This document shows positions 11,871-23,200 of a stretch of DNA of 64,000 nucleotides, piece after piece. The stretch is from Cheilinus undulatus (taxonomy: Eukaryota > Chordata > Actinopteri > Labriformes > Labridae), in the NCBI RefSeq assembly GCF_018320785.1, contig NC_054866.1, forward strand, positions 11,063,385-11,127,384, in the 5' to 3' direction. A program made the position numbers and the translations under genes. Below the pieces are notes generated by a model. The model ran no database searches and was not told where the DNA came from. It was given only the letters and a program-made list of their open reading frames with translations. How positions within the stretch are numbered: position 1 is the stretch's first letter; every line of letters starts with the position of its first letter.

Positions 11871-12255
11871 AAAGTTTCTGTGTCATGATCCCTGTCTTTT
11901 AAGTTTATTTTTTCCACCTCTTTCGCACATTCATGTCTGTTTTATTTTGCATGTTCTAATTTCTCTTTTCTGTTTTAGATTGATCACGCTCCACTTACCG
12001 CGCCCCGCCTTTTCCTCACTGACTCTCCTTACCTCTTGTGTCACTCACCTCGTCTCCTCCCTCTCCTGCTCTCCGTTCTGCACGCTGCTCCTCACACCAG
12101 TCCTGCATCACTAATTAGTCATAGTATAATACTCACCTGCTCACTCACCTCCTTTGTTAGTCCATTCTTCACAGTCACGTACCAGTTCTCTAGTTTTACT
12201 CACGTTATAGTTCTTTTTGGTCACTTTTGCCAGTCCCAGGCCTGATTAAAGGAAA
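11871..12255 (+). repeat. Possible retroelement 3' fragment
   Basis: A C/T-rich stretch with repeated CTCACCT motifs ends in CCAGTCCCAGGCCTGATTAAAGG. This resembles the GATTAAAG-ending repeat tails common in teleost genomes, but no coding part is visible and the family was not identified. Confidence 0.3.
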
Positions 12256-12659
12256 AAGGGTTAGAATTGTGACATCAATAAAAACAAGAATGAAAGAAGA
12301 AATTTTATTTGTAGTTCTAAACATATTAAGGGTGTTTTTTCTCACTTCATGTCTCCCTCACTACGTAATTCCTCTCACCTTCAGCGTCCTTTTCAATTTC
12401 ATGAACAGGAAATGGGACACTTCTGATAACCTGCTGCTATTGCTACATTCTAGCTAATGGCCTCACCTGCAGCCATTGTTTACAGGCTGGCAGTAAAACT
12501 AAACCATGTTTGTGCCTAGAGACCCTGCCATACATGCTGTAAGCAAATTCTCTGATTCATTCATCATGAGCCTAGATGAATGAACCACAACTCAGTTGTT
12601 TGCTTTAGAAATCCAAACACCAAATAGCATGAAAAACTGATGCCTATAGAGACAGTACA
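12256..12659. other. Intergenic, no gene seen
   Basis: No exon, RNA gene or clear repeat recognised. Confidence 0.5.
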
Positions 12660-13030
12660 TTTTTTAAAGGCATCCATTCATCCATTTTCTATACCGCTTA
12701 CCCTGTTCAGAGTCACCGGGGGCTGAAGCCTATCCCAGCTTTCATTGGGCGAGAGGCGGGGTACACCCTGGACTGGTCGCCAGTCAATCGCAGGGCTAAC
12801 ATATAGAGACAGACAACCAGGCACACTCACATTCACACCTACAACCAATTTTAGAGTCACCAGTTAACCTAATGAGTATGTCTTTGGTGGTGTGAGGAAG
12901 CCGGAGTATTCGGAGACTACCCACATGTGCACGGGGAGAACATACAAAATCCGCACAGACAGGCCCTGACAGGGAAGTGAACCAGATACCTTCTTGCTGT
13001 GAGGCAACAGCGCTAACCCCTGCAGATGCA
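12660..13030 (-). repeat. LINE 3' end (common teleost non-LTR tail)
   Basis: The stretch holds CATCCATTCATCCATTTTCT, GGGCGAGAGGCGGGGTACAC, CCTGGACTGGTCGCCAGTC, GGAAGCCGGAGTATTCGGAG, CACGGGGAGAACATACAAA and AACCAGATACCTTCTTGCTG in the order typical of a very abundant teleost non-LTR 3' region (RTE/Expander or Rex-like from memory). The ATCC-rich end is at the low coordinate, so the element reads on the minus strand. No reverse-transcriptase part is present. Confidence 0.65.
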
Positions 13031-13952
13031 GACAGCACAAAAGTGCTCCGATTCTGCATCTCCATACAGAATCTGTAAAAGATTATAATGTCAAAAACAA
13101 TTAAAACTGTCCTTTTGTCTGTGGTCTCACACATTTCCAAACTGGTTAGGTTTTGAAAACCATCCACCGTGTAGAGAGCTTTAAACAAAATAAATTCCTG
13201 GCAGACTTACAGCACCTCCAAATACTTCACTCCTTCCGCTGTCAGGCTCCCCCTCTTCACGTTTACTCTCATTTTTGTCCAACAGAATGCGTCTGTTGTT
13301 CTGCCCGTCTCTGCTCTCCCCCGTTATTTCATGAATTACTTTGAGTCCCAGCACTCACCTGGAAAGTGCACAAACGATGGCTGATTACCTAACAGCTGCC
13401 AAGCTGTTGTGTAACAATTATTCTATTTTTGTTGCATCTTTTTTTGTTTTGTCTTTTGTTTCTTTGCTTTAAGCTGCTTTTTTGTCAACTAAATCATGTG
13501 CTTTTAACTTTTGCCTCTAACCAGCAGTGACTTCTCATTTATTCTACGCATGGAGGGATCTTGTTGTAGTCTCTTATTAAAGATCCTCTGCTCCACAGAA
13601 CCAGGGGAACACAGGATGGGAATCTAACTATGAACTGTATATTCATTTCCTCTTTCATTTTGGTCATTTACTGAGATAATTTAGAAATCCATCATCTGCT
13701 GTTCTTTCAGCCCTAGTTTTGACGTTTCTCCCAGCCATTTGATTAGCAACATTTGTTCTCATTGATGAAATAATGATTGACAGTTTTGGCAATTTCCTTC
13801 ACTTTTCCTTTGGCTTCACTTTGACTGAGCAAACTCAGTGGTAGATTTGGTCATCTCATGAACAAAAAGGTCAGGGGTTTGATCCCCAGCTCCTGCAGCC
13901 ACAGGTTTGGGCATCCCTTGGTAAGATACTTAACCAAAAACTGCAACTATTG
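13031..13952. other. Intergenic, no gene seen
   Basis: No supported exon. Short T-rich runs near 13430-13470. Confidence 0.5.
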
Positions 13953-13953
13953 C

Positions 13954-14740
13954 TACACTATATTGCCAAAAGTATTTACTCACCCATCCAAATAATTGAA
14001 ATCAGGTGTTCCAATCACTTCCATGGCCACAGGTGTATAAAATCAAGCACCTAGGCACCTACTGTTTCTACAGAAACAGTAACATACTTCTCTGGAGTGA
14101 CAAATCGCACTTCTCCATCTGGCAATTTGATGGGCGAGTCTGGGTTTGGCAGATGCTAGGAGAATGGTACTTGTCGGGCTGAATTGTGCCAAGTGTAAAG
14201 TTTGGTGGAGGGGGGATTATGGTGTGTGGTTGTTTTTTAGGAGCTGGGCTTGGCCCCTTAGTTCCACTGAAAGGAACTCTGAATGCTTCAGCATACCAAG
14301 AGATTTTGGACAATTCCATGCTCCCAACGTTGTGGGAACAGTTTGGGGATGGCCCCTTCCTGTTCCAACATGACTGCACCAGTGCACAAAGCAAGGTCCA
14401 TAAAGACATGGATGAGAGAGTTTGGTGTGGATGAACTTGACTGGCCTGCACAGAGTCTTGACCTCAACCTGATAGCACACCTTTGGGATGAATTAGAGCA
14501 GAGACTGAGAGCCAGGCCTTCTCTTCCAACATCAGTGTGTGACCTCACAAATGCTCTTCTAGAAGAATGGTCAGAAATTTCCATAAACACACTCCTAAAC
14601 CTTCCCAGAAGAGTTGAAGCTGTTACAATTGCAAAGGGTGGACTGACGGCATATTAAACCCTATGGATTAAGAATAGGATGTCACTTAAGTTCATATGCG
14701 AGTCAAGGCAAGTGAGCGAATACATTGGCAATGTAGTGTA
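13954..14740 (+). mobile_element. Tc1/mariner element with inactivated transposase
   Basis: The left end TACACTATATTGCCAAAAGT is matched by the right end TACATTGGCAATGTAGTGTA in inverse. Three + strand frames carry pieces of a Tc1 transposase catalytic half: [31 protein letters not shown] (second catalytic Asp kept) and SLDLNLIAHLWDELEQRLRA. The last normally reads NPIEHLW, so the third acidic catalytic residue is replaced by Ala. Frameshifts separate the pieces and the N-terminal DNA-binding half is missing. A second TIR-like block, AAATACTTTTGGCTACATT, lies just outside at 14780-14800, perhaps from a neighbouring copy. Confidence 0.85.
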
Positions 14741-15600
14741 TGTCAAAGGTGTGTGAATGGGAATGTATGGGACTGGTAAATACTTTTGGCTACATTACAT
14801 GGCAGCCTCTGCAATTGTTGCATGAATGGACAAGTGTAAAAAAGCTGCAGCGTCTATGAACCCTAACAAGATAATCCTCAAATTCCACATACTCCACCAA
14901 TTTCCTAGCAAACCAGATCACTCCTCTTCTAGTCAATTCTTCCAATTCCAAAGCAGGAACCCTGGTCTGTCTCCAGCAGCAGCCAGAAGCGCCACTCCAA
15001 GCCACTCCGCTCAAGATATACCAAGTCTGTTGTCATCAGAGGCCACTGCTAATGTGTCTCAATCCATGGTAGAAGCAGAAACATAGAAAATTTTGAAGAC
15101 AGCAGGAAATCAACTTCATAAAGGTAAAATTATATGTAGTATATAAGGTTTACTATTTCCACACAAACTTGTAGTTCTCATATAATCATGTGATCTCTTG
15201 TCTCCAGCTGCTCGGGTCTGCTGTACATCATTCCAGAGACACGTCCAGTAGAAGGGGGGCATGCACTGTTGATTGGAGCAAACTAATGTGTTCCCAAAAT
15301 ACAGCAAAGATAGAGTATTTGGAATTTATGGGCAACGGGTTTGTTGTTTGCAGATGATGTAGCGTCACAGGGAAGAACTCCAGATGGGTGGCAGGAGAAG
15401 CGCTATCAAAACGTCAACATTTTGTGCCAGCCATTCAAAATTGCAAGAAAAAACACAGACAATTTAGAGCTAGTTTTAAGTCCCAAAAGTTGCTACGTAT
15501 TCAGGCAAAAAAGTTTGAAAAGCTCACAGTGAAATGGCATCAGACATGGATTAAGTATGTCCACAGCCTGGAGTGGTCTGGTTTAGTTCAGTACAGTTAG
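14741..15600. other. Unassigned stretch, possibly old transposon
   Basis: Frames at 14826-15086 and 15341-15600 overlap and are moderately long but give no family I recognise. A GLLFADDV-like peptide near 15340 faintly recalls a reverse-transcriptase box but has no supporting context. It adjoins the repeat hosting the hAT at 15651. Confidence 0.35.
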
Positions 15601-16340
15601 GGTGCGTTAACACTACGGGCCCGGTCCCAGATCTGACTACACTTGTGCGTAGTGATGGGTCATTCATGAATGAGCCGGTTCAATGAGCCGGCTCTTGTGT
15701 GAATGATAAGAGCTGGATCCCATTTGAGACCTATTTTATATTTTCATAACTGTTATTATTATTATTACTAGTAGTAGTAGTAGTATTAGTGTTATCATTT
15801 GTATATAGATTATGCGTGTCTGTGTGTTATTTGACTGATTATCATAGATGATCTTTTATCCTCTACCACAGGCAGGCCATGCATTAAGGGACTCATGTTG
15901 GATGGTGTAGCATTAATGTTGCCTGTCACATGTGTCATACATCCCAGCCAGTGAGTAGATTTCTAACCAACAAGGTGTTTTGAGGAGACAGTAGATTTTA
16001 AAAATTTCATATTTTCATCAATTTAAAAAAATGTGCATAGTTGGAATAAAATACCTGCCGAAATAACAATCATATGTTATAACATTGCTCAAATGGGCAG
16101 GTCAAATGAAGCCAAACTGGCACCTGAATGAAGAGCCATTTGGTAGCCAAAAGAGCTGATTCTTTTTGCTGAGCGGAGATAAATGAGCCAGATCACTGAA
16201 AAGAGCCTAAATCCCCATCACTACTTGTGCCCAAAGTTCACTTCTTTATGGTCAGTATGAATGCAAACAAACCGTGCACTGGGCCCGCTTGCAGAGGTGG
16301 TCTTGGGCACGATACAAGTTGACTCGGGACAGAGAGTTGT
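15600..16340 (+). repeat. Host repeat interrupted by the hAT at 15651
   Basis: GGTGCGTTAACACTACGGGC-type sequence at 15601-15648 and CAAAGTTCACTTCTTTATGG with GCACTGGGCCCGCTTG at 16231-16340 appear to be the two halves of one repeat, split by the hAT insertion. The family is not identified; GGTGCGTT-CACAC starts are seen in several teleost DNA elements. Confidence 0.4.
15651..16222 (+). mobile_element. hAT-type MITE with perfect 8-bp duplication
   Basis: Termini are AGTGATGGG and CCCATCACT. The 8-mer ACTTGTGC occurs immediately left (15641-15648, with two extra bases) and right (16223-16230), a perfect hAT-length target duplication. Sub-terminal GAGCCGGTTCAATGAGCCGG and GAAGAGCCATTTGGTAGCCA are typical of an abundant fish hAT family. 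An internal (TTA/TAG)n microsatellite lies at 15757-15786. No transposase is present. A related fragment lies near 61790. Confidence 0.85.
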
Positions 16341-16484
16341 GCAAGCTATACAACATCATCATTAAAGCAAAACGTCTTTCCCCATAACAGAGGTTTGTTC
16401 ACATCTTTCTCAATAAATGATTGAAATTTTCAAAACCAAGTCAACAAATGGTCTGTTGGCTCACCTATGAGATGTTATGAGCCA

Positions 16485-16540
16485 CTTTTGGAATTTCCCC
16501 CTGAAGGACTAATAAAGGAATATCTCATCTTATCTTTCAA
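16485..16540 (+). repeat. LINE-type 3' tail remnant
   Basis: TGGAATTTCCCCCTGAAGGA followed by CTAATAAAGGAATATCTCATC resembles the short TTTCCC-GGGA-AATAAAG-TATCTATC tail of a common teleost non-LTR element. Very short. Confidence 0.4.
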
Positions 16541-16544
16541 ATTG

Positions 16545-19500
16545 TAGTTTGCGAGATGAGTTGCAAAGGCAGTAAATGTCTCATGTCACTTCAAAATACG
16601 TGTCCATTTAATCCTCTATGCTGCGCGTAGATGTGTAAATACAAAGAGGGACATATTAATGGTTTTTAAAAACATCCATGGTTTCAGGATGGACTTATTC
16701 GCCAGGCTTAAAACAGAAACTCTCAGGAGGGTTTTAAACAGGTCTATGTAGGTAATGTGAAAGCAAGCCAGCATATGCACATACATCCAGTGAATGTAGA
16801 AATTTTCTGATAACTGCAGTGCACAGGTTCACCTAGAGCTTTAAAGCTAATTTTCCTTTATTACCGCTGAATCCAATCTACTGCTCTTCACTTCCTGTTC
16901 CAAATCTGACATTTGTGCATCATTAGGATGGTGTGACTGTTAACCTATGGAAAACAGATGGATGGCTCAGCATTTATATTTTTCCCAACAATAAAACAAA
17001 CTGTGTTCTCCTGGGTGAAAGAGTAGCTTTCTCACTCACTCACATTTCAGCAGATTTGAAGCCGCTGCGTGGTGTGTGTATTTGTGTTTGGCTGCTGTAC
17101 CTTTTATCAGCTCAGCCTCAGGAATCAAACTACACAGTCCTTCCTGGTGGTTCATGTATCTCACAAACTCAGACAGTGTGAGCAGACGCATAAGGCTGGG
17201 GTTCATGTAACATTTAGGCCAGATTTAAAACCTGATACATAAAAACATCACATCTTACATTAAAATCAGGATTTTTCAACTGAGGCACTGAGCTGTACTT
17301 TGGCTACAAGCCATCCAGTGTAACGATAAATATGGTCCATGGGACCCAAAATCCAACATGCATATGTCTGTTGGCACTTATTGCACGTAACTTTGTTATG
17401 CTCACCTTCTCCGAACACAGTTAGACTATCTCAGGGGTACAATGATTGCTGGACTGATTGATATAATATTAAGGATAATTAATTATAAACGAAGCTCAGC
17501 CATAGGTTATCCAGGATATGGTAGTCATACACCCAGCCGTGATCAGCTGATCCAAATTATCCCCCTCCTAACCCTCCAAGCTCCAACAGCCAATCACAGC
17601 TCTTTCTCTCAACACAGCAGTCCATCTATAAAAAATGACATACTTACCACTAATCCCTGCTTGCATTAATACTGATGCACCACACTGCTGCTGCTGCTAA
17701 CAAAGCCTCACCTCCTCCACCCCAGCGTCCTCCTTTATAGCATAAAGCTTGTCGCACCCTCACAGTGAGATTCATGCTACTGTGGATTAGCTGCTTTTGA
17801 ACTAATTTTATTGTATTCGGTACCCATTGTCTTTAATATATTCATCCATATAGAGGTTTCTAGCTATCCCTGGACAGTCAAAGCATGCTGCTTGACTAAC
17901 ACAGTGAGCATCTTTGCCAGGTAAATCTGTATATCTATTTTGCAATAAAATAGTAAAATGAATGACGAGAGTGTTCCTGACTACATCAAATGTGGTGGTG
18001 GAAGAAGATGCATCAGCTATGAATACCAACGCATTTAGGCATGTAGACATAGTCAAGATGATCAGATGAAGTTCAAAATGGAGCATCAGAATGGGGGAGA
18101 AAGGTAGTTTAAGTAAGTTTGGTAAGTGACTCTAAAGGCCAAGGATGTTTATGGTCTGGCTGACTTGTATGTTTTTTATGCCTTTTTATGCCGACCATCC
18201 AAAACTTAAAAACTTTAAATGACAGTTTAAATAATGGTTTGTGAAGTGAATGTAGAAAAATCTTGTGTTCAGTGGGAACTGGCTCATCAGTCAGTGTGTC
18301 ATGAATAGTGAGCCACTAATGAGAAAATACGACAAAAATGTGGATTGATTATGATGAAACCTATCATACTTAGTGAGCAGTAACTGAATGACCTATCATC
18401 CAGCACCACCACAGGGTCAGTTTTTCCTAGTATCTCTTCATTAAGCAGAGAAATTACTCTCAGACGTTCACATAAATTAATGCACTATGTTTATCATTCC
18501 CTGACTTTACCTCTAGTGCCACCATGAGGTTTACATTTTGTTTTTTACCCAAATGCTGGAAAATAGGAAGTCAGTGCAGCTATCTGTGGATCTGGGACAG
18601 AAAAACCTTCATTTGATGATCCTTTGACTTGTCCTCTAGCTCCACCACTTGGCCAAATCGACCATTACCTCGTCCTTGTCCACCTGAACCATTTTTTATC
18701 TGAAGCAGTAGGTTACTTTGTGGAGCCATGGACCAGCTAGAGGAGGTGAGCAGGCTAAGCATTGCCATTAGCCAGCAGTGTGATTTGATGTTTAACTGTG
18801 CTATCCAGCAAATTATCTGCAATGGTTAAAGTTGGGGCAGCAGGTTATGTTAGTGTTATGGTAGTGTTGCTGATAAATGAATCAAATAGCATATTCATTT
18901 TTCACTTCATGATCTGTAATACAGCAGAAACAGCAACAAAGGACCAGTGAAAAGAAGACCAGGAGGCACTTAAACCTGGTGTAATGTCTCCATCAACAAA
19001 ATATATAATTTGACATATCTATAAGAGTGCCGATAGAGACATTAACAGAACTGGAACAAAGACTGTAGCGCCTTTTACTACTAAGTATTTGGTATACAAG
19101 ACAAGAAAATATTACTTTACAGACACCTTATCAAAAAAAAGTAATCAACAACTCTGCAAAAGCTTTCCTTTTCATTTTAATGTCTCTTAAAACAAAGCAT
19201 CTGCAAGAAAATTCTGTTTGATTAAAGAAAAAGTATATTTAGTCTCATGTTCTAGTTGTGTGAGGGTTTTAGTGGACCCCAGAAGATTTTCTGGTCTCAA
19301 AAAGAGCTGTGGCATATTTGAGTTTGGTAACGACTGCTGTAAAGAACAGTGACTGCCAAGTTCTGCTTTTGTTTTCACAACTGACCCCATTGTCAAATAT
19401 TAAATAGTCTGAAATTTAGCTCATGTCACTCCACAGAAATTTGCTTAAAATATTATTTTATGAAATTAAAAAATAAGAGTAACACTCATCCATACTTTTA

Positions 19501-20206
19501 GGAATTACATTCCATCTAGAAACAATAGTCTGCTCAACAAAATTAATGTTACTATCAAAACAGTAAATCACATTAAAAACATCCTCAACTTACTTTCATA
19601 TACAATATTCAGCTTGAATAAATAGTCCAAGTCTTATTCCATCTCAGACGGTGGCAATGTCACATGAGCTCGCTATTACATCAGGTTATGATTTTATGAT
19701 CAGGTGATTTCAGAGACTTGCTATTCCTTAGATTTAGATAAACTACTTATAACATTGATATTAAGTCATTGTTGCGTAAGACCAAGACTATGAGCTCAAA
19801 AAGCATGTAAAACATTTAGCATGGAGCTTTAAATGTTTTTCTTTATGTTGTATTATTAGGCTGGGCTAGTCTCAAAATAGTAATAAATATTGTTTTTTGT
19901 AATCAGAGATACAAGCTGTCCTTTATCTTGCTTGGCTTAAGCTTGTTTCAATGTAGTTTCTCGTTATTAAATAAGAACAACAAAAGAGTTGGCTTCGTTC
20001 AGCGTAACAAGCCTCATATTCAGAGCGACTCGCCCAACCTATCCTCTGACTCCTAGTTTTACCTGAGCTCAGGTTCATCCAGTCAGTATCAAAAAATGTG
20101 CATAGAGTGACACTCTTCGGTCAAGAGATGAACAACAGCGGGCTGTGATAAATGCGTAGTTGCTAAGTTTGTCCCTTCCGTCCTACTGTTGATAACCGGT
20201 GCTGTC
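16545..20206. other. Intergenic and upstream region of dmac2
   Basis: About 3.6 kb without a supported gene. Frames at 16933, 17442, 17808 and 18580 lack domain signatures. The last few hundred bases (about 19980-20206) should hold the dmac2 promoter and 5' untranslated region, but no TATA box or distinct element could be assigned. Confidence 0.5.
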
Positions 20207-20224
20207 ATGTCGGCTCCCATGATG
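20207..20224 (+). CDS. dmac2: dmac2 coding exon 1
   Basis: Encodes only MSAPMM before a consensus GTAAGT donor. It is too short to stand out alone. It is chosen because it joins exon 2 in phase 0 and matches the M-A-A-P-like start of the mammalian protein. Confidence 0.75.
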
Positions 20225-23200
20225 GTAAGTTACCCTTCAAATTTCAACGTATTCCTAAACGTACATAAAGAAATTCATATAGTTTGTTATTCTTGTTAAA
20301 TTGTTGTGAAAAGCCTTCTACCCCTTTACAGTTCGGTCGAAGGCTGATAGCGTATGTTACTGCTGCTATTCAAGGGTAACATCAACATGCTAACGCGGTG
20401 TTATGGTTTCATGTGAGACCGTGTTAACTGGCGACTCAGAGCAGAATGCGTCTGTGGTTGTCAGTGACGACAGCTGCTGAACACGCAAAGTCATTACAAC
20501 AATTTACTTGTTTAGTTTGTCATTGAGGAGTAATTACAATATTTTTTATTAAGAAACAAAGAGATATTATTGAGTGCTCTTGTTGTTGAGCAACTGTCAC
20601 CTCAACTACGACAACCTTTGACGCATTCGGCTGAGGTCACCAGTGAACACGGTCACGTTTCAAACCAAAACAGCAACGTTTAGAGTTTGCTTTGACAAAT
20701 ATCTACTTAACGACATGCTTATACTGTACTGTCCCGACCAAGGACTTCATACAGCTAAAACAGTGTTGACGACATGAACCCCTTGTAGAATTATTTTTAC
20801 GTGGTTTATTTTACTCTACATTAAGTCTTCTCCTCTCCACCTCGCTTTGTAGTCTCTGCAGAGATGTTGCCAGCGGTCAGCTCTCCTCCTCATTGCCAGA
20901 CGACCGTGGAGCTCCAGCTCAGTGTCTCCTCCTCCCCTTCACAGGAGGCTGCTCCTCTTCCTCACCCAGCGTTACTATGATGTAGAGATGCTGCTCAGCT
21001 GGAGGGCTCAGTGGAAGAGGAGGGGGATTGAGAAGAAGAACGCGTAAGAAACATTTTTGATGTCTTGGGTGCAAAGATAGATACAATCTGCTGTATAGAC
21101 CCCAGGTAAAGCAGAGTAAATGAAGTGCATTATCAGGTGTGATCAGTAAGTCCAAACTACTTAGAAAAACATGAAATTAAGTATTCACATTATTTTGGAT
21201 ATCTAAAGCAGTTTGTAAAAATGCAGTTAGTCAGTTTATTTGCAGAAATTACCATCAGAGTGGTACAAAATGTATGCCTCTAAATAATGGCAGAGTGTTT
21301 TAAAGGTTAGCTCAGAGTTTTTTTGTGGTGGTAATAATAACATTATTGAAATACATCAATCTTGTGCTGATTTTTTGCTTTTCACTTGCATTAGAGCAAA
21401 ACCTCATATCTCCATTTTCCGTGATTTTTTTTTTTTTTTCTCATATTTCAATATTGGTCACCCTTTATATCTTTAAGTGGGTTTATACTAATTTCAAACC
21501 AATAAAAAGTGTCAAAAATATGCTAACTTTGACCATTCAATGTTGAATCATTTGAACAATACAGCGTTTTTTCTTTGTTTGTTTGTTTGTTTTTTTGTTT
21601 GTTTTTTCATTCCCTAAAAAGTGGTCATTTCGGAGATATGAGGTTTTGACCCAACAGCAGCATTATAGGTCATACAGCAGCTTCAGTTTAAATTTCAGTC
21701 AGTTTTTTTATCCTGGTCAAAAATCTATACATGAGCTACAAGTATATTTCAAATGTAGTTTATCAAATAACAGTGTTATGACTAATTTCCACCTCTTTTC
21801 TTACAGTTATTATGGCTACACAAAGAGGTTTCATGGACCAGACATAGCAGCAGCCTATTACATCTTGAGTATGAAGGGCGGATTCAGGTAGGCGCTCTGT
21901 TTGTCAGGATGTAAATAAACTGCAATCATAGTGTGACCTGATTCAAAGAAGACAGGACAAAAACAAGGGAACATGCGATTTAACCAAAAGGTACTAAACT
22001 TTATTACAAAGATTGCAACATTATGATTGAAAATGCAAATGGAGAGTTAGTGTGGTGAATAGAATGAACAGCTCAGTGAAAATGTTTTGCCACAAGGACT
22101 GCCAAGATGTCAAGTGGCCTGGGGTTAAGCTCTGAGCAGAGAGAGTGTGTAGGTTGATTACTGAATCACCTAAAAGACTAGCCAGCTTCACCCAGTTGCA
22201 GCAGAACGCCACCTACCAGAAACCTGCAGAAGCAAAAATATAGATGCAGACAGAAGGGGGCAACACAAAACAGCAGGCCCCACTTGCAGGACGCTTCAGA
22301 GCCTTTCTAGTCTTTTCATTACAATTGGGGATGCACAGTATTAACGGTATGATATCAGTTTTGGCAGAGATTACATTAAAATTTGAAAAGTCTTTTTTTT
22401 TTTTTTTGTTCTTCCTCATTTCCCAAACTTTTAAAGTGTTTGAAGTACTGACATTTTAGGTCTTAACTACATTTATATGTCATTATCTATATGTATATAG
22501 TATATTTAATAATTTAGCTTAAAAAATTAGACCTGTGATTGTCAGCGACCTTAAGGTATCAAACCAAGTTTTTTCCCCCATATTTTACTCTCAAAATGCT
22601 TCAAGAAAGCTGACTACTATAAGAAATACTACTGGCCTTTTATCTTCTGTGTTCCTACATTTTTCATCCTATGTATATCATTAGCCTCATAGCATAATTG
22701 CCCAAGTCATTTTTGGCTAAAGTGCGATATCTGCCCAACTCTACTCTAACGCTGCTGATTCATTGTGCCATACTGCCTATATCCTCAGTCAACCAGAGTG
22801 CTTGTTATTGTACTTGATCACTATATGTCTAAGTCATCTATTAATTATTGTCTATTAAGTCACTTTTAGTTGTTAGATAGTCTTTGTTGGGTCTTTTCTT
22901 TTTCAGGAAACATGTTCACACATCTGGTAGAACTTACTGTTACAATATAAATTAAAAAAAAATCTTTGTCAAAATATGTATATTATCTTTTTTTCTAAAA
23001 CCTTAAAATATGACTTATGCAATTATGCTATAAGGTTAACAATATGTAACAGTGGTGGTAATATAACAGATTAGAAATTGTAGATGTTTTGAAAAAGGTT
23101 TTAAAAAGTATTAAATTTGATGTCAGATCTTCTGTATAAACTCTGTCATGGGCCCTGGGGGGGGGCCTTAAGCAATCATGGAAGGGGGAGGAGGGTCTTG

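Noticed and set aside
15341..15600. Reverse transcriptase from the LFADDV-like peptide
   Set aside because: Only one short motif in one frame, followed by sequence unlike any LINE I recognise.
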